Shown piece by piece: positions 52,658-60,828 of a stretch of DNA of 64,000 bases. Every line of letters starts with the position of its first letter. The first letter of the stretch is position 1. The stretch comes from CAYRXM01 sp964449465. Its GTDB lineage: Bacteria; Chloroflexota; Anaerolineae; JAFGEY01. The stretch is taken from NCBI GenBank assembly GCA_964449465.1, contig CAYVBK010000011.1, positions 66,572-130,571 on the forward strand. The letters are read 5' to 3'. A program made the translations under genes and the position numbers. Under the pieces are notes generated by a model that searched no databases, had not been told where the DNA came from, and saw only the letters and a list, made by a program, of their open reading frames with translations.

Positions 52658-53934
52658 ACGCACTTTTCATTGCATTACGTGGCAAAGGCATCAAGAACGC
52701 GGCTCGACGAATGGCCGCACTGATCCGCAGCTATGGATGGACGGCGCGACGGATGAGCCGTATCCTGGAACGCTTTGGGCAATTGCTCCACCAATTCGAT
52801 TGTGCAGCGACCTGGCCCATCACAGCAGTAGCACTGTCGCGCAACGATGCGGTCATTCGCCGAATGTCTCAGCAAGGGAACGAATTTGCCATTCATGGGC
52901 ATACCCATGTGGATCACTCGGACCTGGAAGCGCAAGAACAGATTGAGCGCATTGGCCAGGCCATGTCTCTCTTTGCACGCAGCCAGATACCCGTACAGGG
53001 CTTTCGCGGCCCTTATTTGCGCTGGAATCAAGGCACGTTGGATGCTTTGCGTCATTATGGCTTGCTTTACGAGTGTACTCAGGCTTTGATCTGGGATGCC
53101 GGCCAGGACGGGCAAAACGAATCTTGGCGCCGCGCACTCGAATTTTATCGAGCATTGCCTGCATCAAAATACCCCTCACTGCCCCATATCGATCAGAAAT
53201 TGGTGCGCATCCCCTATTCGCTGCCCGATGATGAGGCCCTGGTAGATCGTCTGCGGCTGCCTTCTGGCGCGCCGATGGCCGAACTGTGGCAATCTATTTT
53301 ACAACAAACCTGGCAGTTGGGGGAGGTTTTTGTGTTAGGATTGCACCCAGAGCGGTTTGAGCCGTGTGAGCAGGCCCTGCGATCCACTTTGCTCCAGGCT
53401 CAAAAGCTGATGCCATCGGTCTGGATCGCCCGCCTGGATGAAATAGCCCGGTGGTGGCTATCGCGCTGCCAGACCCGGGTGCAAATGGACGATCTGGGGA
53501 ACCGCTTTCACGTTGCTGTACAGGGCGACCGGCGAGTGACCTTGCTGGCACGCAACGCCATTGTTTCGGCAGCGACCGAGCCATGGTATGGCGCATATCG
53601 GCGCGTTCTCGAAACAGACCTGATGGTTGACGCCGATATACGTCCCTGGGTGGGCCTTGCTCCAGACAGCCCAACCGCCCTGGCCGATTTTTTATGGCAA
53701 CAGGGTTATCTTGTCGAGATTGATGGCGACCGCTCCAGATATGCCATTTATCTCGATCAGCCTCAATTTTCGGCTGAAAGCCAAAGAACTATTCTGGCCG
53801 ACCTTGAACAGAGTCCCGCACCATTGATCCGGCTGAGCACATGGCCAGATGGCGCACGGAGTGCATTGTCTATTACCGGTGATATTGATGCCTTGACGCT
53901 GTGGGATTATGCAAGGCGACTCATCAAACAATAA
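52654..53934 (+). CDS. Polysaccharide-deacetylase-like protein with displaced motif 1
   Basis: 426 residues. The N-terminal ~270 residues look like a NodB fold missing its first strand. Present are RILERFGQLLHQFDCAATWP, HGHTHVDHSD (H81, H83) and FRGPYLRWN. A second part (about 285-400, HVAVQGDRRVTLLARN) is a small beta domain. The last residues, ALSITGDIDALTLWDY (404-419), resemble the missing motif 1 with a D-x-D pair (D410, D412). Either the fold is permuted or a second domain was lost after its start. The ATG overlaps the BcsB-like stop (ATGA). Catalytic activity is uncertain. Confidence 0.7.
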   Translation: MNALFIALRGKGIKNAARRMAALIRSYGWTARRMSRILERFGQLLHQFDCAATWPITAVALSRNDAVIRRMSQQGNEFAIHGHTHVDHSDLEAQEQIERIGQAMSLFARSQIPVQGFRGPYLRWNQGTLDALRHYGLLYECTQALIWDAGQDGQNESWRRALEFYRALPASKYPSLPHIDQKLVRIPYSLPDDEALVDRLRLPSGAPMAELWQSILQQTWQLGEVFVLGLHPERFEPCEQALRSTLLQAQKLMPSVWIARLDEIARWWLSRCQTRVQMDDLGNRFHVAVQGDRRVTLLARNAIVSAATEPWYGAYRRVLETDLMVDADIRPWVGLAPDSPTALADFLWQQGYLVEIDGDRSRYAIYLDQPQFSAESQRTILADLEQSPAPLIRLSTWPDGARSALSITGDIDALTLWDYARRLIKQ

Positions 53935-53950
53935 AATCTGGTGGGGATGT

Positions 53951-55114
53951 ATGGTGAGCAAACGAGTGGCGATTGTGAGGTTATGGCATTACCCCGAAGA
54001 TCGGCTATTGCAGCGCGAGGCACATGCGCTTCAAGCAGCCGGCCTGGACGTGGACGTTTTTTGCCTGCAAGATGGCCGGCCGGCCGAAGAAGTAATGGAG
54101 GGTATCCACATTCATCGAGCGCCTCTGAAGCGGGTCAAAAAAGGCTGGATGCGCAACCTGTTCGAGTATATGGTCTTTTTCTGCTTTGCAGCCTGGCGGC
54201 TGACCTGGGCCCACCTGCGCCGTCCGTTTGCAGCAATTCAGGTCAACACCATGCCCGATTTTCTGGTTTTTGCCACGCTGATTCCGCGTCTGCTGGGGGC
54301 CAGAGTGGTTTTGCAGATGTACGAGCCGATGCCCGAACTGTGGGCCACCCGATTCAAGTCTCGCTGGCTGATCGGCTTGCTGGAGCGAATGGAGCAGTGG
54401 AGCATCGGCTATGCGCATGCCGTGTTGACGGTGACAGAACAGATCAAAGAGCGTTTTGTCTCGCGGGGTGCTCGCGCCGACAAAATCACCGTCATCTTGA
54501 ATGTGCCGGATACAGATCTCTTTGTCCCTTCCGAGCAAGCCGCGACCGGTCATCCCGATGAATTTATCCTGATCTGCCATGGCGCCATCGAAGAACGTTA
54601 TGGGCACGATACGATGCTACAAGCAATTGATCGGGTCAGGTCAATCATTCCCAATATCCGCCTGCACATCACCGGCAAGGGTGGCTATGAGGCCGAGTTC
54701 AAGGCACAAATTCAAGAAATAAAGCTGGAAGAATATGTCCGCTTTTTGGGCTATGTTTCCTTTGAGCAGTTGGTGCAGGAATTGTCTCGCGCCGATGCCG
54801 GCATTGTGGCGCAAAAATCTTCGCCCTATTCTAATCTGGTGCATACCGGCAAGATGTACGATCTGATGGCTTTTGGCAAGCCCGTCATTGCTTCGCGGCT
54901 GGCGGCAGTGAACGCCTATTTTGATGATGAAAGCCTGTGCTTTTTCGAGCCAGGCAACGCCGACGACCTGGCGCGAGCCATCATAGATCTCTATCAGCAT
55001 CCAGAACGTCGTCGTTCTTGGGTGGCCCATGCCAAGCCATTGTATCAGCAATACAGTTGGGAAAATCAAAAAAAGCAGTATTGGGGTGTTTATCAAAAGT
55101 TGGGTGTTTTGTAG
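53951..55114 (+). CDS. Family 4 glycosyltransferase, tandem paralogue 1
   Basis: 387 residues, GT-B fold. N-terminal VAIVRLWHYPEDRLLQREA, middle FAAIQVNTMPDFLVFATLIP, C-terminal ICHGAIEERYGHDTML and VAQKSSPYSNLVHTGKMYD; E-x7-E is less clear. It is very similar to the next gene throughout, showing a tandem duplication. A membrane-associating stretch (about 65-85) matches peripheral GT4 enzymes. ATG 53951 follows GGTGGGGA. It starts 16 nt after the deacetylase-like gene. Confidence 0.9.
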   Translation: MVSKRVAIVRLWHYPEDRLLQREAHALQAAGLDVDVFCLQDGRPAEEVMEGIHIHRAPLKRVKKGWMRNLFEYMVFFCFAAWRLTWAHLRRPFAAIQVNTMPDFLVFATLIPRLLGARVVLQMYEPMPELWATRFKSRWLIGLLERMEQWSIGYAHAVLTVTEQIKERFVSRGARADKITVILNVPDTDLFVPSEQAATGHPDEFILICHGAIEERYGHDTMLQAIDRVRSIIPNIRLHITGKGGYEAEFKAQIQEIKLEEYVRFLGYVSFEQLVQELSRADAGIVAQKSSPYSNLVHTGKMYDLMAFGKPVIASRLAAVNAYFDDESLCFFEPGNADDLARAIIDLYQHPERRRSWVAHAKPLYQQYSWENQKKQYWGVYQKLGVL

Positions 55115-55116
55115 AG

Positions 55117-56283
55117 ATGGACAAAAAACGAATCGCTGTTGTGCGGCTATTACATTATCCTCAAGATAAACTGGTGAACCGCGAAGCGGTGGCTCTGCAT
55201 CAGGCCGGCTTTGATGTGGATATATATTGTATCCGCGATGTGCAGCCGGCCGAAGAGGTGATTGATGGCGTGCGTGTTCATCGTGTAGCATTGCAACGCA
55301 AATGGGGCGGAGCAATCAATAATCTGATCGAATATGCAGCTTTTTTTCTCTATGTCGCCATCCGCCTGACATGGGATCATTTGCGGCGTCCATTTGCAGC
55401 CATCCAGGTGAACACCATGCCTGATTTTTTGGTTTTTGCTACCCTGATTCCCCGATTGTTGGGGGCCAAAACCACCCTGCAAATGTATGAGCCGATGCCT
55501 GAACTGTGGGCTACCAAGTTTCGATCTGACTGGCCCATTCGGCTGCTCAAGATCATTGAGCAATTGGGCCTCAAGTATGTGCATGCGGCGTTTACGGTCA
55601 CACAGCCGATCAAGGAACGATTTGTCTCGCGTGGCGCCGATCCGGACAAGATCACGGTAGTATTGAATGTGCCAGATCCGAGCCTGTTTGGCTCTATCCC
55701 GGTTGCATTGCCATCTGCTGACAGTCCATTTTTTACCCTCTTGTGTCATGGCGCCATTGAAGAACGTTACGGACACGATACGATGCTGCAAGCGATCGAT
55801 CGGGTACGTGCGGTCATTCCCAATGTGAGGCTGCATATCACCGGCGAAGGCGGCTATGAGACAGAAATGGTAAAGCAGATTCAAGAAATGGGGCTGCAAG
55901 AACACGTGCAATTTCTCGGTTTTGTGCCTTTTGCGCGGTTGGTGCAAGAACTGGTGCAGGCCGATGCCGGCATTGTGGCGCAAAAATCCTCACCCTATTC
56001 CAATCTGGTGCATACCGGCAAAATGTACGATTTTCTGGCTTTTGGCAAACCCGTCATCGCTTCGCGGTTGGCAGCAGTGAATGCCTATTTTGATGACCAT
56101 AGCATTTGCTTTTTCGAGCCGGGCAACGCCGATGATCTGGCGCGAGCGATCATCGAGATGTATCGAGAGCCCGAAAAAAGGCAATCGATGGCCCGCTGCG
56201 CTACCGAATTGTATGAAAAATACCAGTGGAAGCATCAGCGTGAGGCTTATGTATCAGTCTATCGTCGGTTGATCAAAAGTTGA
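55117..56283 (+). CDS. Family 4 glycosyltransferase, tandem paralogue 2
   Basis: 388 residues, nearly colinear with the preceding enzyme; long identical stretches include FAAIQVNTMPDFLVFATLIP and VAQKSSPYSNLVHTGKMYD. The DNA differs at many synonymous positions, so the duplication is not recent and both copies appear to be under purifying selection. Likely it adds a related sugar in the same repeat unit. It begins 2 nt after its paralogue; the ribosome binding site is weak, suggesting coupling. Confidence 0.9.
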   Translation: MDKKRIAVVRLLHYPQDKLVNREAVALHQAGFDVDIYCIRDVQPAEEVIDGVRVHRVALQRKWGGAINNLIEYAAFFLYVAIRLTWDHLRRPFAAIQVNTMPDFLVFATLIPRLLGAKTTLQMYEPMPELWATKFRSDWPIRLLKIIEQLGLKYVHAAFTVTQPIKERFVSRGADPDKITVVLNVPDPSLFGSIPVALPSADSPFFTLLCHGAIEERYGHDTMLQAIDRVRAVIPNVRLHITGEGGYETEMVKQIQEMGLQEHVQFLGFVPFARLVQELVQADAGIVAQKSSPYSNLVHTGKMYDFLAFGKPVIASRLAAVNAYFDDHSICFFEPGNADDLARAIIEMYREPEKRQSMARCATELYEKYQWKHQREAYVSVYRRLIKS

Positions 56284-56306
56284 GATTCACTTTGGGAGAT
56301 CGGATC

Positions 56307-57323
56307 TTGTCATTCAATATTGTTCACAGTCTGGATCAAGACGAGTGGCATCGTTTTGTGGATGGAAATTCTCAGGGAAATATTTTTCACACGCCCGAAA
56401 TGTTTGAGGTGTTTCGGCGTGCGCGGAACCATCGCCCAGAGTTGTGGGCTGCGGTAAACGATCATGGGCAGGTGGAGGCCTTACTTTTGCCGGTGCAAAT
56501 CTCGTTGGGGCGTATGCTGCGTTATCTCACTACCCGGTCGGTGGTCTATGGTAGTGTGCTGTGCGCGCCAAGTCAGCCAGGCTGTGATGCGCTTGACATG
56601 CTACTACGAGTCTACCGCAGTCAGGTGGAAAAGCATATCATTTTTACCGAACTGCGCAATCAAGCCGACCTGGAAATTGCCACACAGTCTATTTTGCGCC
56701 AACATGGCTTTACCTATCAAGAATATCTGGATTACTTGATTGCCTTGAATATACCGGTTGAAGAAGTATGGTCTCACATCAGCAAATCGGCGCGTAAGCA
56801 TATCCGCCATGCGTTGAATCAGCACAATCTAGAGATTGAACCGGTTGAGAATCGTCATCTGTTACCTGTCTGGTATGCGACACTCCAGAAAACCTACAAG
56901 TCGGCGCGCGTCCCTCTGGCCGATATATCCCTCTTTGAAGCAGCTTTTGATGTGCTTTATCCCAAAGGGATGGTGCAATTTTTGCTGGGGCGCGTGCAAG
57001 ATACTGTTGTGGCTGCATCGGTGGCCTTGTTATACCAGGATTCGATTTATGGATGGTATCGAGGCTTTGATCATCATTTTTCGTCGTTTCTGCCCAATGA
57101 TCTGATGGTATGGTGGCTGCTGGAATGGGGAGCTACCCATGGGTATCGGGTCTTTGATTTTGGCGGGGCAGGACGCCCTAATGAGGCTTATGGCCCTCGC
57201 GATTTCAAGGCCAAATTTGGCGGCGACCTGGTCAACTATGGCCGCAATATCTGTATTCACTCTCCCATCCGGCTGAAATTAAGCCAATTTGGATACCAAC
57301 TCTATCGGCGTTTTCTAAAATGA
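56307..57323 (+). CDS. FemAB/GNAT-type transferase, tandem paralogue 1
   Basis: 338 residues. A GNAT-like fold of the FemAB group: IFHTPEMFEVFRRA, TELRNQADLE, SARKHIRHAL, SIYGWYRGFDHHF, DFGGAGRPNEAYG and FKAKFGGDLVNYGR. I chose TTG 56307: GGGAG lies 8 nt upstream and the resulting start aligns with the N-terminus of the next paralogue. A TTG at 56280 overlapping the upstream stop is the alternative. FemAB proteins of exopolysaccharide or exosortase loci are thought to attach an aminoacyl or acyl group to glycans; substrate unknown. Confidence 0.85.
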   Translation: MSFNIVHSLDQDEWHRFVDGNSQGNIFHTPEMFEVFRRARNHRPELWAAVNDHGQVEALLLPVQISLGRMLRYLTTRSVVYGSVLCAPSQPGCDALDMLLRVYRSQVEKHIIFTELRNQADLEIATQSILRQHGFTYQEYLDYLIALNIPVEEVWSHISKSARKHIRHALNQHNLEIEPVENRHLLPVWYATLQKTYKSARVPLADISLFEAAFDVLYPKGMVQFLLGRVQDTVVAASVALLYQDSIYGWYRGFDHHFSSFLPNDLMVWWLLEWGATHGYRVFDFGGAGRPNEAYGPRDFKAKFGGDLVNYGRNICIHSPIRLKLSQFGYQLYRRFLK

Positions 57324-58327
57324 ACCTGGTTCAATCCCTTCCAGATGAGGTGTGGCATCGGTTTCTCTGCAACCATCCGAATGCCAACATCTTTCACACC
57401 CCCGAAATGTTTCGCGTCTTGGGCCGGGCAAAAGGGCATCGTCCTTTGCTATGGGCTGTTGTTGATGAGGCAGACCAACCATTGGCTCTTTTTTTGCCCG
57501 TCCAGGTTAGCGTGATGGACGGCCCATTGCGCTGGCTGACCACACGCGCCATCGCTTATGGCAGTGTGCTGACTGCACCAGGCGAAAACGGGCGTACAGC
57601 TCTTGCTGCACTGTTGCGGGCGTATAGACCCGATCCGCAGGTTTTGTTTACCGAACTGCGCAATCTGAGCAATCTGGATGACTTGAGAACAACATTGACG
57701 GACAGCGGTCTGAATTATGAAGATCATTTGAACTATTTGATCGATCTCAACCGCTCGCCAGATGCGATTATGCAAAGCATTGGCACACGAACGCGCAAAA
57801 ACATTCGTCGCGCCCTTCGCGATGAACGAATGTGTGTGATCGAGGCAACACAGTTGGACCAAGTTGACATTTGCTACGACCTGTTATGCAAGACGTATCA
57901 AGCCGCTCATGTGCCATTGGCCCATCGTTCACTGTTTCATGCGACATTCGACGAGCTTTACCCCAAAGGTATGGTCAAGTTTTTGTTGGTGCAAATAGGC
58001 CATGATTATGCGGCCAGCTCGGTGGAACTGCTGTTCAAAGATACGATCTATGGCTGGTATGGCGGCATGGATCGTGCTTTTAGCAGCTACAATCCCAACG
58101 AATTGCTGATCTGGCATATTTTGGATTGGGGCGCTCAAAATGGCTTCAAAGCGTATGATTTTGGCGGGGCCGGTAAACCGAATGAAAAATATGGCGTGCG
58201 CGATTTCAAAGCCAAGTTTGGCGGGCAACTGGTCTCGTTCGGACGTTATCGGCGTGTGCATGCGCCTTGCAGATGGGCCGCCATCCAGTGTTTCTACCAG
58301 ATATACCAACGATTGATGGGAAAATGA
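57320..58327 (+). CDS. FemAB/GNAT-type transferase, tandem paralogue 2
   Basis: 335 residues, homologous along its full length to the preceding gene (NIFHTPEMFRVLGRA, TELRNLSNLD, TRKNIRRAL, DFGGAGKPNEKYG, FKAKFGGQLVSFGR). ATG overlaps the upstream stop (ATGA) and its own stop overlaps the aminotransferase ATG. Two consecutive FemAB enzymes may form a heterodimer or act in sequence, as FemA and FemB do (inference). Confidence 0.88.
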   Translation: MNLVQSLPDEVWHRFLCNHPNANIFHTPEMFRVLGRAKGHRPLLWAVVDEADQPLALFLPVQVSVMDGPLRWLTTRAIAYGSVLTAPGENGRTALAALLRAYRPDPQVLFTELRNLSNLDDLRTTLTDSGLNYEDHLNYLIDLNRSPDAIMQSIGTRTRKNIRRALRDERMCVIEATQLDQVDICYDLLCKTYQAAHVPLAHRSLFHATFDELYPKGMVKFLLVQIGHDYAASSVELLFKDTIYGWYGGMDRAFSSYNPNELLIWHILDWGAQNGFKAYDFGGAGKPNEKYGVRDFKAKFGGQLVSFGRYRRVHAPCRWAAIQCFYQIYQRLMGK

Positions 58328-59511
58328 TTCCTTTTTATCGTCCCTTTTTCAATTTAACCGAGTTAGGGGCTGCGCTGCGGCCGGGGGCAGGTCGCAGCGA
58401 ATTTGAAGCGGCGGCAGCGGCACGGATGGGCGCCCGCTATGGCCTGGCTTTTGCCTATGGGCGGTCGGGGCTGCTGGCCGTGCTGCGGGCATTGGAGATC
58501 AAAGAAGCCGAGGTGGTACTGCCGGCTTTTACCTGTGTGGTGGTGGCACAGGCGGTGATGGCGTCGGGCAACCGGCCGGTGTTTGTGGATATTGACCTGG
58601 CCGACTATAACATGGATCTGGATGCGCTGCGCCGGGCTCTGACGCCGCGCACGCGAGCCCTAGTTGCTACACACATGTACGGTTATCCCATAGACATAGA
58701 GCGAATTCGCCAGACTGTAGGCGATGAGCGTGTGCTAATCATCGAAGATCGCGCTCAACGGCTGGTGGATGCCGGCACATCGGAACCACGCCTACGCAGC
58801 GATGTGGCTGTATGCAGTTTTGGCTTGAACAAAGAACTGTGCGCCGTACAAGGTGGTCTGGTGATCACCGACTCGGCCGACCTGCACAAGCGGCTTGAGG
58901 CTTATCGCGCCCAAGAGATGAACCAACATTCTGCGCAACCGTTGTTGAAACGATGGGTGCGCCTGATCGCTGACTATGCGGTGTATCATCCGTTGATCTA
59001 TGGCCTGCTCAGTCGGCTGGGCGTGGTTGGTCCACATCATTTGCTCGGTCCAGACAGCCAGGTGACGCCAGATAAACTGCCGGCCGATTTTGCGACATCA
59101 TGGGCCGATTTTCAAGGACGCATCGGTCTGGCTCAACTCGCCAAATTAGATACGATTATGGCTCGACGACGCGCCCTGGCCGAGCTTTATGCGCGCGAGT
59201 TGGATGGTACGCCGGGAATTGCACTGCCACCATTGGTTTCTAATGCCAATTATTCTTATTATACATTACGTATTCCCAGGCGCGATCAGATCGGCTTTTT
59301 GCGACTGATGTTGAATCGCGGAATCGCCGTAGATGAGACGTATGAATATGCTTTGCCCTCCCTCAAACCCTACCGCCGTTATGCCGACGCAACATATCCC
59401 CGCGCCGAACAGGCGGCCCGGCAGGTGATCAATTTACCCATCTACCCCGGTTTAGGCACCATGCAGGCTCGGTATGTTGCTGCCAGCGTTCGACAAATTT
59501 TGCGGGACTAG
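58324..59511 (+). CDS. DegT/DnrJ/EryC1-family PLP aminotransferase
   Basis: 395 residues. PLP-binding Lys is K170 in CSFGLNKELCAVQGG; the cofactor Asp is D142 in LIIEDRAQ, and THMYGYPIDIERI precedes it. These are the family positions, although the usual EDAAQA and GEGG are altered. It probably makes an amino sugar nucleotide for the polysaccharide, whose amino group could be the target of the adjacent FemAB enzymes (inference). ATG overlaps the upstream stop. It is followed by a 141-nt gap with no clear terminator. Confidence 0.88.
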   Translation: MIPFYRPFFNLTELGAALRPGAGRSEFEAAAAARMGARYGLAFAYGRSGLLAVLRALEIKEAEVVLPAFTCVVVAQAVMASGNRPVFVDIDLADYNMDLDALRRALTPRTRALVATHMYGYPIDIERIRQTVGDERVLIIEDRAQRLVDAGTSEPRLRSDVAVCSFGLNKELCAVQGGLVITDSADLHKRLEAYRAQEMNQHSAQPLLKRWVRLIADYAVYHPLIYGLLSRLGVVGPHHLLGPDSQVTPDKLPADFATSWADFQGRIGLAQLAKLDTIMARRRALAELYARELDGTPGIALPPLVSNANYSYYTLRIPRRDQIGFLRLMLNRGIAVDETYEYALPSLKPYRRYADATYPRAEQAARQVINLPIYPGLGTMQARYVAASVRQILRD

Positions 59512-59652
59512 AGATCGCCGCTATTTTTCTTTTCAGACTGTATTCGGCCATCTCATCAAGCTCAAACATACTTGCCCTGGCTGATCCTGGTAGAGATTTT
59601 CTTCAATGATCACGGTCGGTGATATGACCCATGTCCTATACAAAATGTAGAT

Positions 59653-60798
59653 ATGAATGGTAAAATAGATATGATTGAAACACGACGAGCGGTTTTTGCA
59701 GACCCATCACTAGAACTCATCTGGCGGCCCAACCGTCAACAGTGGAATGATTTTGTCACACATTCTCCCTTTGGTCATGTGATGCAATCTTGGGAATGGG
59801 GCGAATTCAAGCAGGCTGCCGGATGGCAGGTTGAGCGAATCGGTCTTGTACGCAAGAGTTGCTGGGTGGGTGGAATGCAAATTTTGTTCAAACATCTACC
59901 TCTTGTTCCTTTAACCATCGCCTATATTCCCAAAGGTCCCATTATAGACCTGACCGATGAGTCGGCAGCTCTGGCGATACGGCAGGCTATCTATCAAATT
60001 GCTCGACGGCAACGGGCAATTTTTCTCAAGATCGAACCCAATATGCCGGACGACGAGCGAGTACATGTCTGGCTGTGTGAGAGCGGGTTTCGTCCTTCAG
60101 CTCAGACCAACCAGCCGCGTTGCACTATTATTCTGGACCTAGTGTCAGGCGAGGAAGCCTTGCTGGCCAGTATGCGCAAAAAAACGCGACAGTTGATCCG
60201 CCGCGCCGAGCGTGAGGGTGTGCAGGTTGTTCAAGGCAGCGAGGCCGACCTGGATGACTTTTATCGCATTATGACCACCACTGCCGAGATTAAGGACATT
60301 GAGGTGCATCGGTCAGATTTTTACCATCATGTCTGGCAGACGTTCCAGGCTAACGGAGCCGTTCATTTGTTTCTGGCCCGGCATCAGGAGCAAACAGTGG
60401 CTGCCAAGATGGTCCTGGTCTTTCGAGACACCAGTTTGCACTTGTGGGGTGGTACATCACCCCAGGGTCGCGATGTGTATGCCAGCTATTTGATCCAGTG
60501 GGAGGCAATCCGTTGGGCTGCAAGCCAGGGCCTGGCGCACTGCGATCTATGGGGCATCCCCGATGAGATTGCCGACCTGGTACGTGTTGGTCAGGAAATC
60601 CCATCCGATCAGCAAGATGGATTGTGGGGCGTTTATACTTTTAAGCGCGGTTTTGGTGGTCGTATCGAGAGCTATGTGGGTGCCTATGATGATGTGTATC
60701 ATCCGCTACTCTATTGGATGGGTATGAAAATGTTGGGCCACAGCCGCACGGTAGATACGGCCTCAAGCTGGCTGGAGCGCATCTCCAGAGCGCGCTAA
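59653..60798 (+). CDS. FemX/FemAB-type aminoacyltransferase (peptidoglycan-bridge family)
   Basis: 381 residues with the two GNAT-like domains of FemABX: FGHVMQSWEWGEFKQAAGW, KHLPLVPLTIAYIPKGP, MRKKTRQLIRRAEREGV, and HLWGGTSPQGRDVYASYLIQWEAIRWA (given in part), then GVYTFKRGFGGRIESYVGAYD. The sequence is close to lipid II:glycine glycyltransferase-type proteins that use aminoacyl-tRNA, unlike the two upstream FemAB genes. It may build peptidoglycan cross-bridges rather than modify the polysaccharide. Start ATG 59653 or 59671; neither has a good binding site. Confidence 0.88.
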   Translation: MNGKIDMIETRRAVFADPSLELIWRPNRQQWNDFVTHSPFGHVMQSWEWGEFKQAAGWQVERIGLVRKSCWVGGMQILFKHLPLVPLTIAYIPKGPIIDLTDESAALAIRQAIYQIARRQRAIFLKIEPNMPDDERVHVWLCESGFRPSAQTNQPRCTIILDLVSGEEALLASMRKKTRQLIRRAEREGVQVVQGSEADLDDFYRIMTTTAEIKDIEVHRSDFYHHVWQTFQANGAVHLFLARHQEQTVAAKMVLVFRDTSLHLWGGTSPQGRDVYASYLIQWEAIRWAASQGLAHCDLWGIPDEIADLVRVGQEIPSDQQDGLWGVYTFKRGFGGRIESYVGAYDDVYHPLLYWMGMKMLGHSRTVDTASSWLERISRAR

Positions 60799-60828
60799 CC
60801 GGCGCAGGCCGATCATGGGGGGGCGATT

